Source of the DNA: an uncultured Clostridium sp.
GTDB taxonomy: Bacteria > Bacillota > Clostridia > Oscillospirales > Acutalibacteraceae
Direction: 5' to 3'
DNA: 64,000 nucleotides
NCBI GenBank assembly: GCA_958422185.1
Contig: CATZNW010000002.1
Span: 1-64,000, forward strand
Under the pieces are notes generated by a model. The model searched no databases, was not told the origin of the DNA, and worked only from the letters and a program-made list of their open reading frames with translations. Position 1 is the stretch's first letter; each line of letters starts with the position of its first letter. This document shows positions 1 through 7,516 of this stretch, in pieces. Made by a program: the position numbers and the translations under genes.

Positions 1-140
1 TTCTTTTTTCTTTTCTTTTTTTCTTTGCTCTACTCAAAATTAACTTTTCCTTTCCACTCCATCTAATCCACTATCTTATATATTACTGACAGTCAAATTT
101 CTGGATTAAACAATACCCATTTCAAAAAAACGAAAACAAA

Positions 141-221
141 TTACTTTCGTATCATCATTTCTTTTAACTGTTTTTCGTATTCATTTGTCAATTTTACTAA
201 TTTTAAATTCAAGTCAATCAC
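141..221 (-). pseudogene. Possible N-terminal remnant of a GNAT acetyltransferase
   Basis: A 26-codon reading frame starts with GTG just after the stop of the neighbouring hydrolase gene and ends at an early TAA. Its residues LVKLTNEYEKQLKEMM resemble the first helix of small GNAT acetyltransferases. No continuation of such a protein can be read in any frame between position 1 and 140, which is AT-rich and otherwise empty. I infer a truncated gene, not a functional peptide. The match is short and could be chance. Confidence 0.3.
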
Positions 222-226
222 TCTAA

Positions 227-1174
227 TTACTGTCGTTTATTTAAACAATTTTTAACAGCACTATTCCATCTCTCAGGTTGTTCAAAATTAACCATATGAG
301 AAGCATTTTTAATTACAATTAATTCTTTTTTAGGTGCAACTAATTCATCAAACCAACTTTTTGCAGTTTGAACAGGACATATGTAATCATTTTCGCCGAA
401 TATTAAAAGAATGGGAATTTCAAGTTTTTTGATACCTGAAATAACATCATTATCTTTTACTTGAGGTGTTAAATATTTTACCGAATAGTTTATTCCACCA
501 ATTACTTTTAAAATATTTAATCCATAAAAATTCAAGTACAGTGAAAAATATTTGTTTGTTGAAAAATCATTGTTCGGATGAATATATCCGCCGTATTTAT
601 GAATTAATTTTCCAACATAGTTACTCGCTGAATTATGGTCATTTGGATAAATTCCAGACTGTGGAGCACCGTAAGAAATCAAACGCTGTATAACTTTTTC
701 ATTATTTCTTTTTTGAGCTTGAGATAAAACAAAATTGTATTTTTCAATTTCATCAAGAGCCGATGAAATTCCCTGACCTGTTCCGATATAGTAATAAAGA
801 TAATCAGGATATTTGCTTGCAAACCATAATCCAAGATATGCTCCCCAAGAATGCCCTGCAATATACAATTTTTCTTTGCTATATTTATTTAATAAAAACT
901 CAACAAGTTCCTTTAAATCGGATAACATTAATTCGGGAGTCAGAGGAGTTTTCTTGCTTTCTTTTGTAAAGCTCAATCCTGAACATCTTTGATCCCAACA
1001 TACTATCACAAAATCTTCAGCCAAATCATTATTATATTTATTTACTAAAGGTCTGTCAGGTGAACCGGGACCTCCGTGAAGAATTAACAAAATCGGTTTG
1101 TTTACATCTGTATATGTTATCAAGATGTTTTGCTTGATTCCGCCAATAGTTACATATAACTCATCTGTATTCAT
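227..1174 (-). CDS. Alpha/beta hydrolase, proline iminopeptidase-like (S33 family)
   Basis: This 315-residue protein belongs to the S33 alpha/beta hydrolases, which include proline iminopeptidases and related esterases. It shows the oxyanion motif HGGPG at residues 33-37, WDQRCSG at 60-66, the nucleophile elbow GHSWG with Ser109, and the rest of the triad as Asp263 (GEND) and His293 (NASHM). There is no signal peptide, so it should act in the cytoplasm. The start at 1174 is chosen over an upstream in-frame ATG because GAGGTAAT lies just before it. The gene is much more AT-rich than the genes after 1.8 kb, suggesting acquisition by transfer. The substrate cannot be told from sequence; an amino-terminal proline peptidase is the best guess. 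Confidence 0.85.
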   Translation of the reverse strand: MNTDELYVTIGGIKQNILITYTDVNKPILLILHGGPGSPDRPLVNKYNNDLAEDFVIVCWDQRCSGLSFTKESKKTPLTPELMLSDLKELVEFLLNKYSKEKLYIAGHSWGAYLGLWFASKYPDYLYYYIGTGQGISSALDEIEKYNFVLSQAQKRNNEKVIQRLISYGAPQSGIYPNDHNSASNYVGKLIHKYGGYIHPNNDFSTNKYFSLYLNFYGLNILKVIGGINYSVKYLTPQVKDNDVISGIKKLEIPILLIFGENDYICPVQTAKSWFDELVAPKKELIVIKNASHMVNFEQPERWNSAVKNCLNKRQ

Positions 1175-1384
1175 AATTACCTCATTAACAAAAGAAATCA
1201 AATAGTATGGAATATTATAAGTCAATATTATCATAAGTTTTGATTTAAATCTACACCAATATAAAATGATTTATAAAGCCGTATAATAGATAAATTCTTT
1301 TAAATAAAGCATGCCATTGGGATGACATTCGGTTGCAATTCAACCCATCCCAGGCAATCTCAAGTTATCTCAAGGTGAAAACGG

Positions 1385-1427
1385 AAAAGGCTCTAAGCCC
1401 CGATTTTAAGGGGTTTAGAGCCTTTTG
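1385..1427. terminator. Bidirectional hairpin terminator
   Basis: The arms GGCTCTAAGCCCC (1389-1401) and GGGGTTTAGAGCC (1410-1422) pair over 13 positions with one G-U pair. TTTT follows on the plus strand and a matching CCTTTTCC follows on the minus strand. It could end tRNA-Pro read-through. The stretch 1175-1384 holds no gene I can support. Confidence 0.55.
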
Positions 1428-1431
1428 GCAT

Positions 1432-1460
1432 AAGAAAAAGACGGTTTAGAAAACCGTCTT
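1432..1460 (-). terminator. Rho-independent terminator of tRNA-Pro
   Basis: The inverted repeat AAGACGGTTT / AAACCGTCTT sits directly 3' of the tRNA on the minus strand and is followed there by a TTTTTCTT tract, the usual form of an intrinsic terminator. Confidence 0.65.
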
Positions 1461-1463
1461 TGT

Positions 1464-1541
1464 TGGTCGAGGTGACAGGACTTGAACCTGCGGCATCCTG
1501 CTCCCAAAGCAGGCACTCTAGCCAAACTGAGTTACACCTCG
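1464..1541 (-). tRNA. tRNA-Pro (anticodon TGG)
   Basis: The minus strand folds into a complete cloverleaf. The acceptor arms are CGAGGTG / CACCTCG, the anticodon loop is TTTGGGA with anticodon TGG, and the T arm contains GTTCAAGTC. The discriminator is A and the CCA end is encoded. A consensus promoter lies about 100 bases upstream and a terminator directly downstream, so it is a single-gene unit. Confidence 0.97.
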
Positions 1542-1646
1542 ATATATAACTATTTAATTTTCTGTGATACTGAATACCTCTGCTTTGCCCGCCCGGCTTG
1601 CGAAATTGCTGTGCTTCGGAATCAACAACCGGAGTTTGCAAGAAAT

Positions 1647-1675
1647 ATAATAATATATGACGTGTGATTTGTCAA
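1647..1675 (-). promoter_or_regulatory. Promoter for tRNA-Pro
   Basis: On the minus strand TTGACA and TATTAT are separated by exactly 17 bases. Transcription would begin near 1640, leaving about 100 bases of leader before the tRNA. The rest of 1542-1781 holds nothing else I can identify. Confidence 0.7.
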
Positions 1676-1781
1676 GCAGCGAAAGAAAAATACTTATCAA
1701 AATCAAGGCTGTTAATTTGGGGCAGAAATACTGAAATGATCCGTTTTTTAAAAACAAATCCGCTGCTGTTTTCAAATAAAC

Positions 1782-1810
1782 TTGCAATCACGCGATTCAA
1801 AGGGTATTAT
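1782..1810 (+). promoter_or_regulatory. Promoter for the nicotinamidase operon
   Basis: TTGCAA and TATTAT are spaced by 17 bases, 32 bases ahead of the start codon at 1842. GAGGTG just before that ATG is the ribosome binding site. Confidence 0.6.
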
Positions 1811-1841
1811 ATTAATATGCAATAAAGAATGAGGTGCGACA

Positions 1842-2381
1842 ATGAAACGCTGTTTGATAATTGTGGATTACCAGAACGATTTTGTGAGCGGCTCACTTGG
1901 ATTTGAGAAAGCCAGAGAGCTGGACGGCAGGATTTGCGATAAGATCCGGAAATACCGTGCATCAGGAGACACAATAATCTTTACGCTTGATACACACGGC
2001 AAAGAATATCTTAAGACCCGGGAAGGACGATACCTTCCGGTGGAACACTGCATCAAAGGCACGGACGGTCACAGCCTTTACGGGGAAACCGCCAAGGCGG
2101 CGTGCGGGAGCGATATGTTCTTTGAAAAAAGCACTTACGGATCTGACGCGCTTTATGAATACCTTAAAATCTCTGATTACGAAGAAATTGAACTTTGCGG
2201 CGTTGTAAGCAACATATGTGTGATATCAAACGCGGTGCTTGCAAAAACGGCTTTGCCGGAGGCGGATATCACCGTTGACGCGCTCTGCACCGCATCTAAC
2301 GACGACAAGCTGAACCGTTCGGCCCTTGACGTGCTTGAATCAATAAACGTTCAGATCAAAAACCGGGAGAGAATAGAATGA
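1842..2381 (+). CDS. pncA: Nicotinamidase (isochorismatase-like cysteine hydrolase)
   Basis: This 179-residue enzyme should hydrolyse nicotinamide to nicotinate and ammonia in NAD salvage. The isochorismatase-fold triad is visible as Asp9 (VDYQNDF), Lys96 (FEKSTYG) and Cys126 (SNICVIS). Metal ligands typical of true nicotinamidases are present as Asp50 and His52 (TLDTHGKE) and His69 (PVEHC), which favours this over a generic hydrolase. Its stop overlaps the start of the nicotinate phosphoribosyltransferase gene (ATGA), so the two are translationally coupled and perform consecutive steps. A promoter lies directly upstream. Confidence 0.92.
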   Translation: MKRCLIIVDYQNDFVSGSLGFEKARELDGRICDKIRKYRASGDTIIFTLDTHGKEYLKTREGRYLPVEHCIKGTDGHSLYGETAKAACGSDMFFEKSTYGSDALYEYLKISDYEEIELCGVVSNICVISNAVLAKTALPEADITVDALCTASNDDKLNRSALDVLESINVQIKNRERIE

Positions 2382-3826
2382 AAAAAAGAAATTTAACCAT
2401 GCTCTGCGACTTTTATGAACTGACTATGGCAGGCGGATATTTTAAAAATGATATGCACAGGAGAAACGCATATTTTGACGTATTTTTCCGCTCCGTACCG
2501 GACGGAGGAGGTTTTGCTGTTGCCGCGGGGCTTGAACAGATCATAAAATATATTGAAGATCTTCATTTTTCGGCGGAAGATATCGACTTTCTCCGTTCCA
2601 AGAAACTGTTTGATGAGGATTTTCTGAAATATCTTGAAAACTTTAAATTCACAGGGGATATTTATGCCGTTCCGGAGGGCACTCCTGTTTTTCCGTACGA
2701 GCCGATTTTAACGGTACGGGCTCCGGCAATTGAGGCGCAGCTTATAGAGACGTTTGTACTGCTTCAAATCAATCACCAATCGCTCATAGCCACAAAGGCA
2801 AACCGCATCGTTCGTGCGGCCCAGGGCAGGGCCGTGCTTGAATTCGGCTCACGCAGAGCACAGGGAGCAGACGGCGCGGTTATCGGCGCGCGGGCAGCAT
2901 ATATAGGCGGGTGCGCGGGCACCGCCTGCACGCTTACCGATGAACTTTACGGAGTTCCCGCGGGGGGGACAATGGCCCATTCTTGGGTTCAGATGTTTGA
3001 TTCGGAATACGAGGCTTTTGAAGCGTATTGCAAACTTTATCCGCACAGCGCAACTTTGCTGGTTGATACTTATAACACGCTTAAAAGCGGAGTCCCGAAT
3101 GCGATCAAAGCATTTAAGAACATACTTGTGCCGCAGGGGATCACGGATTTTGCCATCCGCCTGGATTCGGGCGATATCTCCTACCTGTCAAAAAAAGCGC
3201 GGAAGATGCTTGACGAAGCGGGACTTACCACATGCAAGATCACGGCATCAAACGCTCTTGATGAATATCTTATCCGCGATCTTATGATGCAGGGCGCAAA
3301 AATAGATACTTTCGGAGTCGGGGAAAGACTGATAACGGCCAAAAGTTCACCCGTTTTCGGCGGCGTATACAAACTTGCGGCGGTTGAGGACAGCAACGGA
3401 AAGATCATTCCGAAGATCAAGATCAGCGAAAACACGGCTAAGATCACAAACCCTCATTTTAAGAGACTGTACAGATTTTATGACCGTGAAAGCGGCAAGG
3501 CGCTGGCCGACGAGCTTTGCCTGAGAAACGAAGCAATAAACGAAAACGAGCCGCATACGATCTTTGACCAGAATGCCGTGTGGAAGACCAAAACGCTTAC
3601 CGATTTCACCGTGCGTGACTTGCAGGAACAGATATTCAAAAACGGCAAACTTGTCTATAACATGCCCTCCCTTGACGAGATCAAGCAATACTGCCGGGAA
3701 CAGATCGGCACACTTTGGGATGAGGTCAAGCGATTTGAAAATCCCCACACATATTATGTTGACCTTTCCAAGAAACTGTGGAACGAAAAAAGCCGGCTGC
3801 TTAAAGAAAATGAATATATACTTTAA
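2378..3826 (+). CDS. pncB: Nicotinate phosphoribosyltransferase
   Basis: The 482-residue product converts nicotinate and PRPP to nicotinate mononucleotide, with ATP use, in the Preiss-Handler route. The N terminus (LCDFYELTMAGGYF) and the GTMAHSWVQ segment, which in this family carries the histidine that is phosphorylated, are clear, as is RLDSGD in the barrel. Length matches the long Firmicutes form. It overlaps the nicotinamidase gene by four bases, so nicotinamide is channelled to NaMN by one mRNA. The sortase gene follows after 18 bases and may be co-transcribed. Confidence 0.95.
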   Translation: MKKRNLTMLCDFYELTMAGGYFKNDMHRRNAYFDVFFRSVPDGGGFAVAAGLEQIIKYIEDLHFSAEDIDFLRSKKLFDEDFLKYLENFKFTGDIYAVPEGTPVFPYEPILTVRAPAIEAQLIETFVLLQINHQSLIATKANRIVRAAQGRAVLEFGSRRAQGADGAVIGARAAYIGGCAGTACTLTDELYGVPAGGTMAHSWVQMFDSEYEAFEAYCKLYPHSATLLVDTYNTLKSGVPNAIKAFKNILVPQGITDFAIRLDSGDISYLSKKARKMLDEAGLTTCKITASNALDEYLIRDLMMQGAKIDTFGVGERLITAKSSPVFGGVYKLAAVEDSNGKIIPKIKISENTAKITNPHFKRLYRFYDRESGKALADELCLRNEAINENEPHTIFDQNAVWKTKTLTDFTVRDLQEQIFKNGKLVYNMPSLDEIKQYCREQIGTLWDEVKRFENPHTYYVDLSKKLWNEKSRLLKENEYIL

Positions 3827-3844
3827 CTAAAAAGAGGATCGGAT

Positions 3845-4756
3845 TTGAGCAAAAAAACGAAAAAAAAGAAGATATGCATCGCCGTCACAGCAATTCTTGC
3901 CGCCATAGCCGCTGCCGTTGCTGTATATTATATATACAGCGGGAATGCAACAGAAAATCCGGCGGCGGAAACTGTAACTGCAAGCGAAAACACACAGAGT
4001 GAAACCGCCGCCGTGCCCGCTGTTTATCAGGAATATTATAACCGGAACAACGACTTTGTCGGCTGGATAAAAATTGACGGCACAAAAGTTGACTACCCTG
4101 TTGTTCAGACGGATGACAACGAATATTACCTGAGCCATAATTTTGACAGAGAACGGGAATCGCGCGGCACGATCTTTATGGATCACCTCAGCGATCCGGA
4201 ACTCGGATATATGAATACGGTCATTCACGGTCACAACTGGCTTGATGACACCGTGTTTTCCGAACTGCCGCAGTATTCTGACATTGATTATTACCGTGAA
4301 CATCCTGTTATTGAATATAACACGCGCACGGAAATGCATAAATGGAAGATCTTTGCCGTATTTATCACCACCGCCTCCGCAGACGAGGATAACGGATATG
4401 TTTTCAATTATGTCTATCCGGATATGGGCAGTCTGAATTTTGAAGGGTATATGGCTGAAATCAGCAAACGTACACTGTATCACACGGATGTTGACGTTAA
4501 TGAAAACGATAAGATACTTACACTTTCCACCTGCACGCGCGAGGTTGACACAAGCTCTTACCGCGCGGACTGCCGCATAGTTATCCTTGCCAGAATGGTG
4601 CGCGACGGAGAGAGTGAATCGGTAAACACGGCCGCCGCATATGAAAACGAAGATCCCAAATACCCCCAAATATGGTACGATCTGAAAGGTATTGAAAATC
4701 CGTATAAAAACGAAGAACCTTGGTATCCTTATGATACGATGAATGAAGCGCAATAA
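3845..4756 (+). CDS. srtB: Class B sortase
   Basis: This 303-residue membrane transpeptidase has an N-terminal signal anchor (residues 9-31) and a class B sortase domain. Catalytic residues can be placed as His130 (NTVIHGHNW), Cys230 (LTLSTCT) and Arg240 (SSYRAD). It would cut a C-terminal sorting motif of surface proteins and join them to peptidoglycan. The start is TTG, supported by AGAGGA a few bases upstream; no ATG is better placed. A likely substrate in the window is the SPYTG protein at 33.4-34.4 kb, since clostridial SrtB is known to accept (S/P)PxTG motifs. It lies after the NAD salvage genes without an obvious terminator between. Confidence 0.93.
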   Translation: MSKKTKKKKICIAVTAILAAIAAAVAVYYIYSGNATENPAAETVTASENTQSETAAVPAVYQEYYNRNNDFVGWIKIDGTKVDYPVVQTDDNEYYLSHNFDRERESRGTIFMDHLSDPELGYMNTVIHGHNWLDDTVFSELPQYSDIDYYREHPVIEYNTRTEMHKWKIFAVFITTASADEDNGYVFNYVYPDMGSLNFEGYMAEISKRTLYHTDVDVNENDKILTLSTCTREVDTSSYRADCRIVILARMVRDGESESVNTAAAYENEDPKYPQIWYDLKGIENPYKNEEPWYPYDTMNEAQ

Positions 4757-4847
4757 AATTTAAAGCGCCCGCCCGAGCTGTGATATGCGCCTCCGATAAC
4801 GTCTAACTTTGGAGGCCCATTGCATCTGTTCAGGCGGGAGCTTTTTA
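4757..4847 (+). ncRNA. Candidate structured RNA ending in a terminator
   Basis: The gap between srtB and the convergent gene folds as nested stems. The outer arms AGCGCCCGCC (4764-4773) and GGCGGGAGCT (4833-4842) pair with one mismatch and are followed by TTTTT. An inner stem GCCTCC (4789-4794) / GGAGGC (4811-4816) encloses a 16-base loop, and ATGC/GCAT form a short middle stem. A plain terminator would have a much smaller loop. It could be a small RNA processed from the srtB transcript or a 3' regulatory structure. I cannot assign it to a family with confidence. Confidence 0.4.
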
Positions 4848-4856
4848 TGTGTAAAA

Positions 4857-5633
4857 CTATACGAACAAAAGTTGTACAAAACTTATAAGATACATAACGG
4901 CGTAAAGCGCCGGCTGGTGCAGCAGATAGATCCAGAGGCTGTTTTTCCCTATCTTTTGCAAAAACCGAATCCGGCTTTTATAAAACGCCTCAGGAAAAGC
5001 GCCGTCCCTTGCCCATTTCCCCAGAAACGCGCCGAAAAGGAAGAGAAACAACCATGGAATAAGCGGAAAATAATCCGCTGAGAAAAAAGACGAAGTATGA
5101 AATCCCAAAAAAGCAAGATAATTTGACCTGTAAAGAGCTTGCGGCAAATCGATCAGCCCGAAAAGCAGCTGCCCTTCGCTTACGGAATACGCTGCAAGGA
5201 AAAGCACGGCGCAGACTGCCATGCCTGCGGCGGAAGCTTTTGCGCCCATTTTGTTTATAAGCGGCATAAAAATACCCGTTATGATCATGGAAAGCCCAAG
5301 GCAGGAGAGCACGCCGAAGTAAATTTCCGCTCCTTCTATTCCCACCGCCGGCATAATAACCGCTGTAACAAGAGTAACGGCAAGCCCTGCTGCAAAAACG
5401 ATAAGGCCGCGTCTTGCAGTATTTCTGGAAAGGCGGCTGCAAATACCTGAGGTAATTATAAAAACAGCCCAGAACAGCGGCTGAAAAACGCACAGCAGAT
5501 CAAAGATCGTGTATCCTATATCATAGTGCAGAACAAAGCCTATATCATAAAACATATGATGAAACACCATGCATATTATCGCAAATCCGCGCAGTTCGTC
5601 AAGCAGGTAGATCCTGCGCTGCCCTTCTTTCAT
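4857..5633 (-). CDS. DUF1624 / heparan-alpha-glucosaminide N-acetyltransferase-like membrane protein
   Basis: The 258-residue protein has about seven hydrophobic segments and begins with DELRGFAIICMVFHHMFYD, the first helix typical of DUF1624 (HGSNAT catalytic-domain) membrane proteins. In animals the family moves acetyl groups across a membrane to a sugar; bacterial members are mostly uncharacterised, and a role in modifying envelope glycans is only inference. The start at 5633 is set by GGGGGAA upstream; a longer reading to 5735 lacks a ribosome site. It converges on the candidate RNA and diverges from the thioesterase gene. Confidence 0.8.
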   Translation of the reverse strand: MKEGQRRIYLLDELRGFAIICMVFHHMFYDIGFVLHYDIGYTIFDLLCVFQPLFWAVFIITSGICSRLSRNTARRGLIVFAAGLAVTLVTAVIMPAVGIEGAEIYFGVLSCLGLSMIITGIFMPLINKMGAKASAAGMAVCAVLFLAAYSVSEGQLLFGLIDLPQALYRSNYLAFLGFHTSSFFSADYFPLIPWLFLFLFGAFLGKWARDGAFPEAFYKSRIRFLQKIGKNSLWIYLLHQPALYAVMYLISFVQLLFV

Positions 5634-5791
5634 TCTTTTCCCCCGTTTCTGAAGTATTGCTGAATTATTGTAACACATAATTTTAAAAATTGCCACAGCT
5701 CTATGCAAAACGGCCCGGAAAGCCGCCAAATACAAACAGGCTGTTTGCCGCCGCAGAAAAATCCATGATGTTCTGTGTATAATTATTAATA

Positions 5792-5820
5792 TTGTATTAC
5801 TAAAAAAATTATGTTATACT
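5792..5820 (+). promoter_or_regulatory. Promoter for the thioesterase-to-ThiI gene run
   Basis: TTGTAT and TATACT are separated by 17 bases, about 70 bases before the start codon at 5890. It is the only good promoter seen ahead of the plus-strand run that continues to 14.0 kb. Confidence 0.6.
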
Positions 5821-5889
5821 GAAGTGTATGATACGGCGCCGCATCTGCGGCAAATCTACAGACGCGCAAAGCGCGGGAAGGGTTTGTTT

Positions 5890-6273
5890 ATGAAAGACAT
5901 CAAAATAGGCGCATGTGCCGAAAAGACTTTAACTGTAAGCGGTGAAAACACGGCGGTTGCAGCGGGCAGCGGATCTCTGCCGGTACTGGGCACACCGTTT
6001 ATGATAGCGCTTATGGAGGGCGCAACGTGCGATGCCGTTGCAGAATATCTTGAAGACGGAGAAACAACGGTAGGAACGCTTGTTAACGTTTCACACGACA
6101 GGGCAAGCAAAACAGGAGAAAAGATCACCGCCCGCGCCGAGATAACGCAGGCAGACGGCAGAAAGATCACCTTTGCCGTTGAAGCGCATAATGAAAGCGG
6201 CGTAAAAATAGGCGGAGGAACGATTGAAAGATTTGCCGTGTCAGGCGAAAAATTCATGGCAAAGCTGGGCTGA
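5890..6273 (+). CDS. Hotdog-fold thioesterase of the FlK (fluoroacetyl-CoA thioesterase-like) family
   Basis: This 127-residue protein has the FlK hotdog fold. Thr35, Glu43 and His69 (PVLGTPFMIALMEGA and VNVSHDRAS) sit where FlK has its catalytic Thr42, Glu50 and His76, with a constant offset of seven. The family hydrolyses short acyl-CoA thioesters. Fluoroacetyl-CoA is the substrate of the founding enzyme only, so the true substrate here is unknown. The ATG at 5890 follows GGAAGGG; an upstream in-frame start at 5824 would add 22 unrelated residues. First gene of a plus-strand run, 52 bases before the HAD-Nudix gene. Confidence 0.88.
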   Translation: MKDIKIGACAEKTLTVSGENTAVAAGSGSLPVLGTPFMIALMEGATCDAVAEYLEDGETTVGTLVNVSHDRASKTGEKITARAEITQADGRKITFAVEAHNESGVKIGGGTIERFAVSGEKFMAKLG

Positions 6274-6325
6274 TGCAAAAGCATCTGCAAATCGTTTGCA
6301 GCAATATGATAAACAGAGGTTTTTT

Positions 6326-7516
6326 ATGAAATTTAAAGCGGTTATTTTTGATTTTGACGGAACTGTATGCGCCACCGCGCCAGGCGTTGTAAAAAGCGCA
6401 AAATATGCTCTTGAAGCTTACGGATATCCCGTTCCGGAGGATGAAAGCGAACTTGAGTTTTTTATTGGTCCGCCGCTGCTGGTAACGTTTCAGGAACGTT
6501 ACGGAGCAGACGCGCAGACGGCGCTTGAGCTTGTAAAAAAATACAGGGAAAGATACACGAATCAGGGCGTTTACGAGAGCGAGCTTTACGACGGTATAGA
6601 CGCTTTGCTTGCGTCTCTGAAAAAGGACGGCCTGAAAATAGGCATCGCTTCATCAAAACCGCAGAAATATATTGAAACGCTTTTGGAAAGATTCAACGTC
6701 AGCAGATATTTTGACTGTGTTTGCGGCGTAAGCTTTACTGCGGACTGCGAATCCAAGGCAAGCATCATTACAAGATGTATGACCAGTATGGGCGTAAACA
6801 ACGAAAACACCTTTATGGTGGGCGACAAGAAATACGATATCGAAGGCGCAAAGGCAAACGGAATGCTCTCGGTGGGCGCGCTCTGGGGATACGGAACCAA
6901 ATTTGAATTCATAGAGGCCGGAGCCGATTTCCTAGCTGAAAAAGCCGGGGATATTGAATCCATTGCACTTGGATATTTTGAGCAAACAGAGGAGAGCACA
7001 GGGATCTATAACGGCAGGATTATTACCGTGCATGAGGATACGGTCACCCTGGTTGACGGCACGCATGCTAAACGCGAAATAGTTGATCATAACGGCGGCG
7101 TTGCCATAATCGGCTTAACGGAGGAGAAAGAAATCCTGCTTGTGCGGCAGTTCAGGGCGCCGTATAAAGAAACTATTTTTGAGATACCTGCCGGCAAACT
7201 TGAAAAAGATGAAGATCCCGATGAGGCGGCAAAGCGCGAATTCGGTGAGGAATGCGGCTGTTCCGCCGGTGAATTCAGATATATAGGCGAGCTTTATCCG
7301 ACGCCGGGCTACTGCGGCGAGATCATCCGGCTTTACCTTGCAAGGCAGCTTGAATACGGCGAGCAGCATCTTGATGAGGACGAAAGGCTGGACGTTTACA
7401 AGGTGTCTCTTGAAGAGGCGTTCAGGCGTGTTATGAACGGCGAGTTTAAAGATGCCAAAACACAGATAGGAATTATGAAGATCAGGGAAATGATAAGAAA
7501 TGGCAGTTTATCTTGA
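6326..7516 (+). CDS. HAD phosphatase-Nudix hydrolase fusion
   Basis: One 396-residue frame joins two enzymes. Residues 1-215 are a HAD phosphatase of the phosphoglycolate-phosphatase type: nucleophile Asp9 and Asp11 (FDFDGT), SSK at 109-111, and GDKKYD with Asp167/Asp171. Residues 228-390 are an ADP-ribose-pyrophosphatase-like Nudix domain, with the Nudix box running from Gly290 (GKLEKDED) through REFGEECG. The joint (about 215-228) is in frame with no stop or frameshift. Both halves keep their catalytic residues. ADP-ribose cleavage followed by removal of the sugar phosphate is a possible combined role, but this is inference. The start at 6326 follows ACAGAGGT. Its last 17 bases overlap the cysteine desulfurase gene. 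Confidence 0.9.
   Translation: MKFKAVIFDFDGTVCATAPGVVKSAKYALEAYGYPVPEDESELEFFIGPPLLVTFQERYGADAQTALELVKKYRERYTNQGVYESELYDGIDALLASLKKDGLKIGIASSKPQKYIETLLERFNVSRYFDCVCGVSFTADCESKASIITRCMTSMGVNNENTFMVGDKKYDIEGAKANGMLSVGALWGYGTKFEFIEAGADFLAEKAGDIESIALGYFEQTEESTGIYNGRIITVHEDTVTLVDGTHAKREIVDHNGGVAIIGLTEEKEILLVRQFRAPYKETIFEIPAGKLEKDEDPDEAAKREFGEECGCSAGEFRYIGELYPTPGYCGEIIRLYLARQLEYGEQHLDEDERLDVYKVSLEEAFRRVMNGEFKDAKTQIGIMKIREMIRNGSLS

Noticed and set aside
1314..1379. Short frame ending CNSTHPRQSQVISR that might be an integrase remnant next to tRNA-Pro
   Set aside because: Only about 20 residues, no integrase catalytic motif, and no duplicated tRNA 3' end nearby.
1393..1641. Minus-strand open frame of 82 codons
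   Set aside because: It runs straight through tRNA-Pro and its terminator, so it is not a protein gene.
3827..4753. Long minus-strand open frame of 308 codons opposite srtB
   Set aside because: It is the antisense shadow of a clear sortase gene, has low-complexity hydrophobic composition and no family motif or ribosome site.
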